Assembly (NCBI GenBank): GCA_913063125.1
Contig: CAJXZM010000019.1
Location: 1 to 52,354 of the forward strand
Origin: an uncultured Gammaproteobacteria bacterium
GTDB taxonomy: Bacteria; Pseudomonadota; Gammaproteobacteria; Pseudomonadales; Ketobacteraceae
Length of the DNA: 52,354 nt
Direction: 5' to 3'
Shown: in pieces, positions 40,365 through 49,587 of the stretch
Layout: the number at the start of each line of letters is the position of its first letter
Numbering within the stretch: the first letter of the stretch is position 1
Made by a program: the position numbers and the translations under genes
Notes under the pieces: model-generated
Databases searched by the model: none
The model's input: only the letters and a program-made list of their open reading frames with translations
Told to the model about the DNA's origin: nothing

Positions 40365-40906
40365 GTGATGTCATGAAAAACGATTATGCTGTGATTCAAA
40401 AAGCACTACATTGGCTTATGGCCGGTATTATTATGTTGGATCTTTTTGTTGCACAAAAATTCGGGGACACAATGGAGATCGCTGATCGCTTAGAGTCTAG
40501 AGTGGATCATTCGACAATGGGTTTGTTGGTATTGTCGTTATTTATAGTTCGCCTAGCGTTACGTTTTATCTATGGGGTTCCAAAGGAAGATAGTGCATTG
40601 ACTGTTTGGCAGGTTTGGTTAGCGAAGTTTGCTCATGGATTACTTTATGTGTTAATGGGGTTGTTAGTGACTTCTGGCTTGTTAACCGCAATGAGTGCAA
40701 CGTCGCCGATTGAAATTCTTGATATTTTTGATATTACCTTTGGACGAGTGAATGATGTGATCTTTGATTTTGTGCGACAGTTTCATGCGTTTTTTACGGA
40801 GGTAATGATTGGCTTAATTGTCATTCATGTTATCGCTGCGCTTTATCATCAATTTATTCGTCGCGATAACCTATTGTTAAAAATGTTGAAATTTCGGCGC
40901 TCCTAA
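40361..40906 (+). CDS. Cytochrome b561-like protein
   Basis: About 177-181 residues with four membrane helices. Starts at GTG 40361 or ATG 40373. Haem-ligand-type histidines are seen in QKALHWLMAGI near the start, in the second and third helices (VDHSTMG, FAHGLLYVLMG) and near QFHAFFTEVMI and VIHVIAALYHQF, the order of bacterial b561. Carries electrons between quinol and periplasmic partners. It overlaps the AsmA-like gene. Confidence 0.8.
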   Translation: MSDVMKNDYAVIQKALHWLMAGIIMLDLFVAQKFGDTMEIADRLESRVDHSTMGLLVLSLFIVRLALRFIYGVPKEDSALTVWQVWLAKFAHGLLYVLMGLLVTSGLLTAMSATSPIEILDIFDITFGRVNDVIFDFVRQFHAFFTEVMIGLIVIHVIAALYHQFIRRDNLLLKMLKFRRS

Positions 40907-40943
40907 AATAGGAGGTGTCGGCGAAGTATCATTCTGATTATTG

Positions 40944-41774
40944 ATGGAGTTTTACAGTACCATGGAGAAAAAAAGCTTACTGGGTGTTTCCGGTTATGTT
41001 CCCAAAAGAGTGTCACGGTTGGTGACATCTATACAGCGTTTTTGGCATAGCCCACGATTTTATGGGTTCGAAAATATTGATCCAGATAAACCCGCACTTA
41101 TGGTGGCGAATCATTCGCTATATGGCATTATTGATGTGCCAATGTTTGTGGAAGAGTTCTATTTGCAAACAGGTAAGCGGATTCGTATTCTGGCAGATAG
41201 CATGCATTTTAATATGCCCTGGGGACAGACATTTTTTGAATACGGTTGTGTTTTGGGGTCGCGGGAGAATTGCGCGCAGCTAATGTCAGAGAATGAGTGG
41301 ATTCTAGTATTTCCTGGTGGGGGGCGAGAGGTTGCAAAAAGGAAAGGAGAGAAGTATCAGCTGACCTGGAAAAATAGAACGGGTTTTGCGCGGTTAGCAA
41401 TTCAACACGGTTATCCTATTGTTCCTGTTGCTTCCGTAGGAGGCGATGACTGTTACGATATTCATTATGATGCAGAAGACGTTATGGAATCGTGGTTAGG
41501 CAAAGCTCTTGATAAAACAGGTATTACTGAAAAATATCTTCGTAATGGTGACGTGATTTTTCCCGTCGCTACAGGGCTAAAAGGGTCACCTCTGCCAAAA
41601 CCCGAGAGGTTTTACTACAAGCTGGGTAAACCTGTAGAAACAGCGCAGTATGACGGGCAGAGTGATTGTAAAGAAATACAGTGGAAGGTTCGTGAAGAGG
41701 TCTCTAAAGCAATTTATACCCAGATTAGCGAATTACGTACTATTCAAGAAACCGATGAGAATAGACGGATATAA
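40944..41774 (+). CDS. Lysophospholipid acyltransferase-family protein
   Basis: About 276 residues from ATG 40944. Acyltransferase motifs: ANHSLYGIIDVP (catalytic His, with Asp seven residues on), FFEYGCVLGSRENC, and VFPGGGREVAKRKGE. The FPGGxRE block marks the diacylglycerol-acyltransferase/MGAT-like branch of PlsC proteins. By family, transfers fatty acyl groups to a glycerolipid. Convergent with the TetR gene at a shared hairpin. Confidence 0.75.
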   Translation: MEFYSTMEKKSLLGVSGYVPKRVSRLVTSIQRFWHSPRFYGFENIDPDKPALMVANHSLYGIIDVPMFVEEFYLQTGKRIRILADSMHFNMPWGQTFFEYGCVLGSRENCAQLMSENEWILVFPGGGREVAKRKGEKYQLTWKNRTGFARLAIQHGYPIVPVASVGGDDCYDIHYDAEDVMESWLGKALDKTGITEKYLRNGDVIFPVATGLKGSPLPKPERFYYKLGKPVETAQYDGQSDCKEIQWKVREEVSKAIYTQISELRTIQETDENRRI

Positions 41775-41789
41775 AGTTTGTCACCTCTG

Positions 41790-41830
41790 TGATTCGGCTT
41801 TAGATATTTAACATAGCTAAAGCCGAATCA
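41790..41830. terminator. Bidirectional terminator between convergent genes
   Basis: TGATTCGGCTTTAG (41790) and CTAAAGCCGAATCA (41817) form a perfect 14-bp stem. It lies right after the acyltransferase gene and includes the last codons and stop of the TetR gene. Confidence 0.7.
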
Positions 41831-42384
41831 CGAGCGGCATTACGCAGCTCATCGGCAAGATGTTGATCTGGTAGTGTGCGGGCGAGCACCATTCCACCTA
41901 CACACATAGTGGCAAGAGTAAGTGCTTTCTCTCGATGACCTGGACCTTTCCCTAGGTTACTTTCAAATAACCCAACCATGGCCTCTAGCAGCTGCTGATA
42001 AGATTCTTTTACCGTGACCCCTGCACGTGAGATGTCAGATGGCAATGCAATTAATGGACATTGACCGTCCAAATCTCCTAGATGTTCCGTTGAAAGGTAT
42101 CCATTAATCATTCGTTGAATTGTCTCTAGTCCTGGTTGTGCTACATCCACACCAGCGTTAGAGCGCATTTCTGCCCCCTGGCCATGAAGAAAGTTAGTGA
42201 CCGCTTCAGCGAAGAGCTCTTCTTTATTTTTGAAATGATGATAAAAACCACCCCGCGTTAGTCCTGCTTTTGACATGATTTGGTCGATGGAAACATCGGA
42301 TACACCACATTGGTTAAATAGCACCCGTGCACTCTCTATAATTCGCTTTCTAGTGGCTTGTTTATGTTCTGGTTTATAGGGCAC
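41800..42384 (-). CDS. TetR-family repressor
   Basis: About 194 residues from GTG 42384, preceded by AAGGAGATATCT; a longer frame to 42414 would cover the operator. N-terminal HTH: KRIIESARVLFNQCG, VSIDQIMSKAGLTRGGFYHH, FKNKEELFAEAV. The C-terminal ligand domain (CPLIALPSDISRAG) follows. It is divergent from the YCII/GST operon with a perfect palindrome between, so it almost certainly represses that operon and itself until a ligand binds. Confidence 0.85.
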   Translation of the reverse strand: MPYKPEHKQATRKRIIESARVLFNQCGVSDVSIDQIMSKAGLTRGGFYHHFKNKEELFAEAVTNFLHGQGAEMRSNAGVDVAQPGLETIQRMINGYLSTEHLGDLDGQCPLIALPSDISRAGVTVKESYQQLLEAMVGLFESNLGKGPGHREKALTLATMCVGGMVLARTLPDQHLADELRNAARDSALAMLNI

Positions 42385-42416
42385 AGATATCTCCTTTGAA
42401 TGCAATAGTATCAATG

Positions 42417-42446
42417 ATCATAATATGTTCTTTAACATATTATGAT
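42417..42446. promoter_or_regulatory. TetR operator palindrome
   Basis: ATCATAATATGTT and AACATATTATGAT: perfect 13-bp arms with a 4-base CTTT spacer, lying between the divergent tetR and YCII starts. A TATATT at 42453 just downstream could be the -10 of the operon promoter, which the repressor would cover. Confidence 0.8.
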
Positions 42447-42494
42447 GTTAGCTATATTAGTTCGCAATTGAGTTTTCATCAAAAGGAGAAAGAA

Positions 42495-42821
42495 ATGCCT
42501 CAATACATTATGACGTATCTCGGTGGCGAGAAACCTTCTAGCCCCGAAGAGGGTAAGACGCATATGTCGAAGTATATGGAATGGTTGTCATCGTTGGGTG
42601 ATGCGGCAGTTAGCCCTGCTAACCCCCTAAAGGATACATGTACAGTAAAGCCTGATGGTTTGGTTACCTCGGGAGGCGCCACGTTTATGTCGGGTTTTAC
42701 CATCATTGAGGTGGATTCGATGGATGCTGCGTTGTTGATTGCAAGGGCTTGCCCTTTTCTTGATGTTGGCGGCTCACTTGAAGTATCAGAGTTGATGAAG
42801 ATGCCCGCAAAAAATAGCTAA
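42495..42821 (+). CDS. YCII-related family protein
   Basis: A 108-residue protein from ATG 42495 (AAAAGGAGAAAG upstream). YCII/DGPF-type ferredoxin-like fold: HMSKYMEWLSSLGDAAV, LVTSGGATFMSGFTIIEVDS, ARACPFLDVGGSLEV. Small dimeric proteins of unclear enzymatic role. It is the first gene of the TetR-controlled operon, 47 bp before the GST. Confidence 0.75.
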   Translation: MPQYIMTYLGGEKPSSPEEGKTHMSKYMEWLSSLGDAAVSPANPLKDTCTVKPDGLVTSGGATFMSGFTIIEVDSMDAALLIARACPFLDVGGSLEVSELMKMPAKNS

Positions 42822-42868
42822 CACGAGATGCTTTTATCCCTAACTCATTGTATAACCAAGGAAAAAAT

Positions 42869-43474
42869 ATGCATTTATATACGGCGCAGGCCCCAAACCC
42901 TTCTCGAGTTAACATTTTTTTGGCTGAAAAAAATATTGTAATTCCATCAACCTCGTTAAATGTTATGGAAGGAGATACACGTTCGGCTGATTTTCAGAAG
43001 AAGAATTCGTTATGTGAAGTTCCCGTTTTGGAATTAGATGATGGAACATATCTTACTGAGAGTATTGCGATATGTCGGTACCTTGAACATCTCTACCCTG
43101 AGAGTCCATTGATGGGTGCGACTCCATTGGCACAAGCGCGAGTTGAAATGTGGAATCGTCGCATGGAGCAACAAATCTTTAGCGCAGTGGGCAATATTGG
43201 TTTACATACCATTCCATTTTTTGCTGATAAGGTTGAGCAGATTCCAGAATACGCGAAAAGCATGAAAAGCCTTCTTGAGAAGAAATGGGTCTGGTTAGAT
43301 GGGGAACTTGCAGATGGTAGAACCTATGTTTGTGACGATGCATTTTCTGTTGTGGATATAACAGGGATGGCTGCTCTTTTTGTGTGTGAATTTATTGGAA
43401 TAGATATCCCTGATAACTTGACACATGTACAGCGCTGGGTCTCCGCGGTTAGAGCTGATCATAAATGGGGTTAG
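42869..43474 (+). CDS. Glutathione S-transferase
   Basis: About 201 residues from ATG 42869 (AAGGAAAA upstream). N-terminal thioredoxin-like domain with PNPSRVNIFLAEK, then EVPVLELDDGTYLTESIAIC (cis-Pro and glutathione-binding Glu-Ser), then the helical domain ending VVDITGMAALF. Conjugates glutathione to electrophiles. With the YCII gene and TetR it forms a probable detoxification unit. An operon end at 43474; the 216 bp to the next gene hold no clear gene. Confidence 0.85.
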   Translation: MHLYTAQAPNPSRVNIFLAEKNIVIPSTSLNVMEGDTRSADFQKKNSLCEVPVLELDDGTYLTESIAICRYLEHLYPESPLMGATPLAQARVEMWNRRMEQQIFSAVGNIGLHTIPFFADKVEQIPEYAKSMKSLLEKKWVWLDGELADGRTYVCDDAFSVVDITGMAALFVCEFIGIDIPDNLTHVQRWVSAVRADHKWG

Positions 43475-43690
43475 TCAACCTTAAAAAGGAAGGCAGGCAG
43501 CATCTTTTATGACTCTAATTTGGTTGAATTGTCGTTTTTTATAGGGTTAAGTGAGTTAGGGGGGGGTGGGTACATTTGTTTTGCAACGGCTGAAGAGTGA
43601 GGTGGTAGTTGCTTGTAATTTGAAGCCTCTGGGGCTTGATTAGGGGCAAAAACACCTCCGCTTTAGTGCTTATCTTCTATACTGAATGTT

Positions 43691-44986
43691 ATGTTCTTCA
43701 CCACAAAGAAAACTCGCCCCTCTTCTACTACATGGCCTAGGCTTCTTCTTGCCTTTGTCATGTATTCATTCGTGCTAAGCCCCTTCTACTGCTTTGCTGA
43801 TGGGGTTAGTGCAGATCGCTTTAAACTCAACGGGTTTTTAACCTTAGGCGCAGTCAAGAGTGGCACAAAGAACCTTGGGTATCGGCGAGATATTTCGGGA
43901 GATGGAGTTTATGACAGCGATTGGTCCTTGAAACCAGATACACGGCTTGGATTGCAAGGCAGTGTTGAATTCACAGAAAAGCTCAATGGAACTATCCAAC
44001 TAATCATGAAGGACCGGACTCAAAATGGTGCTGAAGAAAGTGTAGAGTCAGCGTATTTTAGATATCGCTTGTTACCGCAGGTTACAGCAAGAGTCGGGCG
44101 CATTGGTTTTCAATTGTTTATGTTGTCTGATTATCGTGATTTAGGTTTTGCTTATCTTTGGGCGCGGCCGCCAATTGAATTCTATGCACCAATCGCATTC
44201 GACTATTTTGATGGGGCTGATATAAGTTACTCGACACCAATAGGTGCGGGTATGTTAATGGCGACATTCTTTGCAGGGGGAAGTGATGCTCCGTTGGATT
44301 ATGACGATGGCAATGACAAGTTACGATTGAATAATATACTTGGATTTTCGGGTAGCTGGGAATTGGAATATTGGCAGGCTCGTTTTACGATAGTATCCGT
44401 TGAACTTGATGATGATTTTGACGAAACATTAGATATTAAACCCTTTACGAATGCGTTGTCTATCGCTGCTCCGCTTTGGGCTGATGCTGCCTCACTGTCT
44501 GAGCAGCTTAGGGATACCGAGGGTGAGGTGATTTATTATTCAATCGGTATTAGTTATGATAAAAACCCTTGGTTTCTTCAGTCTGAGGTGATGTTTCTTG
44601 ATTCTGCGCATAGCGTACTAAAATCCTATTTGAGTAGATATCTTAGTGTTGGTTTTCGCGTTAGAGAAACAACGCTGTATGCAACCATAGTGAAAGGAAA
44701 CCAAACAGAAGCGAGAGAATCTATTCCTGAACTGCCAGTAGCCCTTATTTCGACTTTTGAAACGCTGCGGCAGGGTTTACAGTCATTTTACGATTATAAT
44801 TATATCGATCAAAAAACGGCATCAATCGGTGTACGATGGGATATACGTTATGACCTTGCTTTAAAAACTCAGTGGGATAGAACGTGGGTAGATAAATCTG
44901 GTGGCTTGTTATGGCATCAAAGGTTTGGGCCATCCAAAGATGAAATTGTCGATACATACTCCATAAACTTGAATTATATATTTTAG
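43691..44986 (+). CDS. Outer-membrane porin-like protein (triad 2)
   Basis: A 431-residue beta-barrel protein: signal peptide (FVMYSFVLSPFYCFADG), then FKLNGFLTLGAVKSGTKN. It shares ARVGRIGFQLFMLSDYRDLG and YLWARPPIEFYAP with the porin at 32776-34047. It ends in NLNYIF, a barrel-type C-terminal Phe. The next gene begins two bases after the stop. Substrate unknown. Confidence 0.75.
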   Translation: MFFTTKKTRPSSTTWPRLLLAFVMYSFVLSPFYCFADGVSADRFKLNGFLTLGAVKSGTKNLGYRRDISGDGVYDSDWSLKPDTRLGLQGSVEFTEKLNGTIQLIMKDRTQNGAEESVESAYFRYRLLPQVTARVGRIGFQLFMLSDYRDLGFAYLWARPPIEFYAPIAFDYFDGADISYSTPIGAGMLMATFFAGGSDAPLDYDDGNDKLRLNNILGFSGSWELEYWQARFTIVSVELDDDFDETLDIKPFTNALSIAAPLWADAASLSEQLRDTEGEVIYYSIGISYDKNPWFLQSEVMFLDSAHSVLKSYLSRYLSVGFRVRETTLYATIVKGNQTEARESIPELPVALISTFETLRQGLQSFYDYNYIDQKTASIGVRWDIRYDLALKTQWDRTWVDKSGGLLWHQRFGPSKDEIVDTYSINLNYIF

Positions 44987-44988
44987 CG

Positions 44989-45411
44989 ATGATGAAATTA
45001 TTGCGATTTGTATTCATATTTGTTGTGTTGTTTGCAAGTCCCTTGCAGGCAGGTATTGTCGTGATTGTTAATTTGGAAAATACCACGTCGGACTTTAGCC
45101 AGCGCCAGCTAGTTGATTTGTATATGGGGCGAGATCTATATTTTTCCGATGGTTCAATGGCGCTACGTTTAGATCAGTCCCCGGAATCAAGAGTAAGGCA
45201 TGATTTTTATAAAAATCTTGTTGGGAAATCAGTCGCTCAAATTAACGCATACTGGGCAAGGTTGCTCTTCACCGGACGGGCGTCTCCACCACAAGTAATA
45301 AACGATAGCCAAGGAGTATTAAAAGCGGTTAGGAATAACACTAACGCTGTTGGTTATATAAATGAAAGTGAACTGGACGCGGGCGTTAAGGTAGTAGGCC
45401 GTGTCAACTAG
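44989..45411 (+). CDS. Short PstS-like periplasmic protein (triad 2)
   Basis: A 140-residue protein: signal peptide to PLQAGIVV, then TSDFSQRQLVDLYMGRDLYF, ALRLDQSPESRVRHDFY and LFTGRASPPQVINDSQG, then AVGYINESELD. Same half-PstS pattern as at 34047. Coupled to the porin and overlapping the cyclase start by 11 bp. Confidence 0.7.
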   Translation: MMKLLRFVFIFVVLFASPLQAGIVVIVNLENTTSDFSQRQLVDLYMGRDLYFSDGSMALRLDQSPESRVRHDFYKNLVGKSVAQINAYWARLLFTGRASPPQVINDSQGVLKAVRNNTNAVGYINESELDAGVKVVGRVN

Positions 45412-46645
45412 ACTTTGGCAATCGTTACCCTTCCAAACGGGCTGCAGTATTGCATTAGGGGCGATACTGCTGACGCTTATTTTGTCTATCAGTGTGTATG
45501 ATCGTACGGTTGAAATTGTTATTGAAGATTCTAATCACCGTATATCTCAGCTGATAAGTACAGTAGAAATAAGTGCGGAAATTGCAGCTTATCTGGAAAA
45601 TAACGAACTTGGTCTGGATATAACTAGGGGGCTAATCACAAACGATATCGTCTCTGGCGTTATTTTACAAAGCGATACTGGGATGAGAATAATTAGTGGC
45701 TCCCCTTTTCACTTTAACGATGATGATGTGCTGCTCTTTCCGCTGGCATCCCCCTTTATGCCTGATGAGAAAATAGGTGGATTGTTTGTTAAGCCGAATC
45801 AAAGCAATATAGATGCACAAGCTACAGAGACCGCTGAACTTCATGTTATTACTTTAGCTGTACACTCTTTGATGATTACTTTGTTTGTTATTTTTCTTGT
45901 GAATAGCAGACTAACTAAACCCTTAATGGAACTTGCTGGAGCACTTCATAAAATAGAACCAGGAAGTGAAGAACGGCTTAAATATCCGAAACAACACATG
46001 AATGATGAAATTGGACTTTTGGTACGCGATGTTAATCAATTGTTAGGTTCAGCTCAGAATACGTTGGAAGGAGAGAGGCGGCTGCGTGAGTATGTGGAAA
46101 CACTTGAAAAGCAAACGCGTAAAGAAGCAGAAAGAGATCCTCTCACCAATTTACTTAACCGTAGGGCTGGGGAGAGAGCGATTGCGAAAGCGCTTAAGAA
46201 AGCCGAAGCGAATAATACATCTTGTGCAATTTTGCTTATCGATTTAGATCGCTTTAAACCTATTAATGATACTTATGGGCATGAAGCCGGAGACCAGACG
46301 TTAATTACGGTCTCAGACAGGTTGACTAAAACACTTCGAAAAAATGATATTGTTATTCGCTGGGGAGGGGATGAATTTTTGATAATGGTAGGTCAAGGGC
46401 ATAGCGACCTTCAGGTAAGTGCTGTCGCTGAAAAAATACTGCAAGCGTTAGCTGTTGATATTGCTATTAATGAAACAACTCGCGAGAGTATTGGTGCGAG
46501 TATTGGTATATCGCTTTACCCTGAGCATGCTACAGAGTCTGCATTACTTTGTGATTTGGCTGATAAGGCTATGTACCGCATCAAACGTTCTGGGCGTAAT
46601 GGGTATTTTATCCATGCATCTCGAGATATGATCGACCAGGCTTAG
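45401..46645 (+). CDS. GGDEF diguanylate cyclase (triad 2)
   Basis: A 414-residue membrane enzyme. Helices at about 15-33 and 147-168 enclose a periplasmic sensor domain. A HAMP-like segment follows, then a GGDEF domain (about 245-405): DPLTNLLNRRAG, LIDLDRFKPINDTYGHEAGD and RWGGDEFLIM with the catalytic motif intact. An RxxD I-site (RKND) lies five residues before it, so product inhibition is expected. It makes c-di-GMP. Starts at GTG 45401, overlapping the PstS-like gene. Convergent with the hydroxylase gene. Confidence 0.85.
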   Translation: MSTRLWQSLPFQTGCSIALGAILLTLILSISVYDRTVEIVIEDSNHRISQLISTVEISAEIAAYLENNELGLDITRGLITNDIVSGVILQSDTGMRIISGSPFHFNDDDVLLFPLASPFMPDEKIGGLFVKPNQSNIDAQATETAELHVITLAVHSLMITLFVIFLVNSRLTKPLMELAGALHKIEPGSEERLKYPKQHMNDEIGLLVRDVNQLLGSAQNTLEGERRLREYVETLEKQTRKEAERDPLTNLLNRRAGERAIAKALKKAEANNTSCAILLIDLDRFKPINDTYGHEAGDQTLITVSDRLTKTLRKNDIVIRWGGDEFLIMVGQGHSDLQVSAVAEKILQALAVDIAINETTRESIGASIGISLYPEHATESALLCDLADKAMYRIKRSGRNGYFIHASRDMIDQA

Positions 46646-46674
46646 CTAGCTGAGCGAACAAAAGCCAGAAAGGC

Positions 46675-47655
46675 CTAGCGCCGTAAACCGACGGGAATAG
46701 GGATTCGATGTTTTTGCATATAGTTGGATGATAAGCTCCAATCTTCATAATAGGTACCAAAGGCTTGATCCCAAATGGAAAACAACGCGCCGTGATTTAC
46801 CATGTAACCGCGGGGACAGTGATGTAATTTATGGGCGTGGTTGTCCATAAAGAAAAAGCGTAATTGCCCGATGTTTACCGTGTGGTTTGCATGGTGAGTC
46901 GCTTGTAACATCAGAACCAAGCCGTAAGTAATAAGAATGGAAGGTAAATCCATGCCCATACAGGCACCAATGATGGCAAGCGGGATTTGAAAGCCGGTAA
47001 CTGCAGTGTCCCAGAACGAACTGACGTTGCCGCGTAAAAAATCCAATACTTCAACTGAATGATGGGTAACGTGAATTTTTCTAAAGAGTTGGCTGATAAT
47101 ATTCTTAGCTTTGCCATGATTTAAAAACCGATGGCTTCCATAGTAGGCAAAGTCGGTAAGCATAACCGTGGTAAAAATCGTTAACCAAGAAGATTCTGTT
47201 GTAACGTATCCCAGTGTTGCGGGCAGTATTGCTGTGAATAGTGTGCTCAAGGCTAACCAGCCACCGGCAACAACCAAACTTCCGCAAACAACCCCCTTAA
47301 TAAAGACTAATGACATTCCTTCTAGCCATGCATTGAGTGACCGTGGTGCAAGTTTTACAGATGGGTGCTTTTCTTCAAGTTGAATAATAAGCCACAGGTT
47401 AAGACTACTGAGAATAATAAATGAACCTAATGCTAGTTCTATGGAGCGACCAAAAAAGGTAAGGAACAGCGTAAAGATAATTGCAGGCCCTAGGTGCACC
47501 AATAGTCCCATGGAGATAGGTAATATTTGCTCAGTAGGTATACCGTTTTTATTACCTTTAATCGTTAGAAGAGAGCGTTGGCGAAGCTTGGGTATTAGCC
47601 CAAGGCGGGTATCAGCTTTTGAAGTATTAACGGGTGTTACGGTTACGGCAGACAT
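46675..47655 (-). CDS. Fatty acid hydroxylase / sterol desaturase family
   Basis: A 326-residue membrane protein with four or so helices. The diiron His motifs are present in order: SHRFLNH, HVTHHSVE, THHANH and HAHKLHHCPRG. Such enzymes hydroxylate or desaturate lipids in the inner membrane. ATG 47655. Divergently arranged with a TetR gene with an inverted repeat near its start, so TetR control is likely. Confidence 0.8.
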   Translation of the reverse strand: MSAVTVTPVNTSKADTRLGLIPKLRQRSLLTIKGNKNGIPTEQILPISMGLLVHLGPAIIFTLFLTFFGRSIELALGSFIILSSLNLWLIIQLEEKHPSVKLAPRSLNAWLEGMSLVFIKGVVCGSLVVAGGWLALSTLFTAILPATLGYVTTESSWLTIFTTVMLTDFAYYGSHRFLNHGKAKNIISQLFRKIHVTHHSVEVLDFLRGNVSSFWDTAVTGFQIPLAIIGACMGMDLPSILITYGLVLMLQATHHANHTVNIGQLRFFFMDNHAHKLHHCPRGYMVNHGALFSIWDQAFGTYYEDWSLSSNYMQKHRIPIPVGLRR

Positions 47656-47694
47656 CGTTGATCTCGGGTGTTGTTACTATTTGAATGTGTTTAC

Positions 47695-47717
47695 TGACCA
47701 ATTTATAGAAATGGTCA
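47695..47717. promoter_or_regulatory. Inverted repeat near the hydroxylase start
   Basis: TGACCA at 47695 and TGGTCA at 47712, 11 bp apart, 40 bp upstream of the hydroxylase ATG. Candidate operator for the TetR protein encoded at 47828-48424. Confidence 0.5.
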
Positions 47718-47827
47718 TTAGTGGGCCATTTTGAACAAAAAACACACAAAAGCAAGAGTGAAATGAGGCAACTTAAGTAAAACCTGCTGATTTGAGAGTA
47801 AATCTATGGAATATTAACGGTAAATTC

Positions 47828-48424
47828 TTAGCTCCAGCCCTTGATTAGGCTATGTACGAGCGCCGTGATACGTGTTTGCATCTGCTTCTGAGGCAATATT
47901 GGAGAGCCTATATTTGTGCCGAGAGCAGCGCCATGAGCGCTGCTTAGGATTAACTTTGCAGCGTCTTCGGTGTTTAGATGTTGAGACGGCAGGGTTATTT
48001 CACCTTGTTGCTGAGCGCTATTTAATACCGATGTGTAGAGCTCTAAGGACTGCTGTGTGTGATCTTTTAGAATATTTTGAGCGTACCCTCGTGAAGAGTT
48101 AATAAGCTCAATCATAGGTTTAGGCTTGTAGAGAGCCAAGGAAAACGATTCCACTAACATACTGGTTAGCTTTGCGGTGGTATCTACTTGCGTTTTACTG
48201 GCGCTTTTTATTGCAGCTAAGGGTGCTTCAAGAGATTGAAAAACGACGGCTTCAAACAATGCGTCTTTTGTTGGGAAATAGACATAAAGCGCTGCTTTTG
48301 AAACGCCAATGGCGTTAGCGACATCAATCATGGCGACTTTTTTATAGCCATGCTGATTAATTAATGAGGCTGCCGCTGTGATGATTTGAGCTTTACGTTC
48401 TTCGGGTGCTTTACGGGTTCGCAT
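47828..48424 (-). CDS. TetR-family repressor
   Basis: A 198-residue regulator: HTH with AQIITAAASLINQHGYKKVA, MIDVANAIGVSKAALYVYFP and TKDALFEAVV, then a helical ligand domain. ATG 48424. On the same strand as the hydroxylase and upstream of it, with 172 bp between, so either co-regulated or controlling it through the inverted repeat at 47695. Confidence 0.8.
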   Translation of the reverse strand: MRTRKAPEERKAQIITAAASLINQHGYKKVAMIDVANAIGVSKAALYVYFPTKDALFEAVVFQSLEAPLAAIKSASKTQVDTTAKLTSMLVESFSLALYKPKPMIELINSSRGYAQNILKDHTQQSLELYTSVLNSAQQQGEITLPSQHLNTEDAAKLILSSAHGAALGTNIGSPILPQKQMQTRITALVHSLIKGWS

Positions 48425-48579
48425 GTAAGGGTATTTTTATTGACTCAAAGGTGTACGGGAAGGTAACAATGTATGTAGAGGAAAAATATAGCAACCCTTC
48501 AGAATCCTTATTGCTTGCATAATCCTTGTGTATGGTGGGTTTAATGTTGATTTAAACCCGCTATGCCAGAGGATACGTT

Positions 48580-48822
48580 ATGACTTTGTTTGCTGATGTT
48601 ACTTCGACTCAAGACCTTATTCTTAAGTCTGTAGAATATTCATTAACCTCAGGGCAGCGTGAGTTTGTCCGTAGAGCGTTGTCAGAGTTTGATGCAGAAA
48701 ACCTTAATGATGAAGATGCACAGTCTATCGTTGAAGCATTTGCAGAAGTTGACATCAAACCAGGGCGAGAATTATCTGGTTTGATGGTTGAAATGGGGTT
48801 TGATTTAAAAATACGTGATTAG
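48580..48822 (+). CDS. Hypothetical small protein
   Basis: An 80-residue acidic, mostly helical protein (SGQREFVRRALSEFDAENL, SIVEAFAEVDIKPGREL). ATG 48580. No family recognised. Its last bases overlap the minus-strand epimerase remnant. Confidence 0.5.
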   Translation: MTLFADVTSTQDLILKSVEYSLTSGQREFVRRALSEFDAENLNDEDAQSIVEAFAEVDIKPGRELSGLMVEMGFDLKIRD

Positions 48823-49357
48823 CGAGATAAATCGGGGGTGAGAAAAGGAATAGTTTCTCTTAACCCGTCTTTAAAACTAAGGGGGACCACCCTAGTTCTC
48901 GTTGTGCTTTATTAATGAGTTTGGCTACCTATTCGGCTGCTGTCGCTACGATATGTACTAAGGGAAGTGGCAGTACCATAGGTGTCTTTGGGCTGAGCAT
49001 CCACTGCTCGGGAAAACCTGCGGCATGATACACAACATCACAGCCTTGCATAGCGGCTTTAATTGTCATTTTTTCAGTAATGTCACCTTTGGCTAATTCG
49101 CACTTTTGAGGGAGTAACCGGTTACCTTTTTCTAGGGATCTGACCAGTACTCTAACATTACGCTTTTGGTGCAATAGTTCTTGAAAAATGCTGTAGCCTA
49201 CTAACCCAGTTGCGCCTGTTACTAACGTTATGCTCGCGATGTGATAACCTTTTTTACGTTGTTTATGATGTGCTTGGAATCTTTTAGTAATATAGAGGCT
49301 GCAAGCGGGAAAATACAGAAAGCAAAGGTATAAACACTGTTCCAAAATGGTGCGCAT
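48819..49357 (-). pseudogene. NAD-dependent epimerase/dehydratase remnant
   Basis: The frame starts with ITLVTGATGLVGYSIFQELL (the NAD-binding Gly motif) and runs to YHAAGFPEQWMLSPK, then loses homology and stops at 48929. Further on, the same strand reads INKAQRELGWSPL and, in a shifted frame, KDGLRETIPFLTPDLSR, the typical C-terminal end of such proteins. The catalytic middle is missing, so an internal deletion plus a frameshift left this shell. Confidence 0.7.
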
Positions 49358-49587
49358 TTATAGGTTAATAATTATTGTCATAATGTTTGTTTGAGACATT
49401 TTTGGTTAATGTCGCAGGTGTTAGCTGAGACACTGTTGTTGTGATGATTTCAGTGGCCTGACGATACAGTCATTTACAAAACGTAACATACTGAAATGAT
49501 TTCTGATGGATTTTATTTGGAATAACATTATGGTGTGTCTCGCAATGGCGCGAGATCTAGCTTGATTGAGATTAGGGATTGGCAAGA

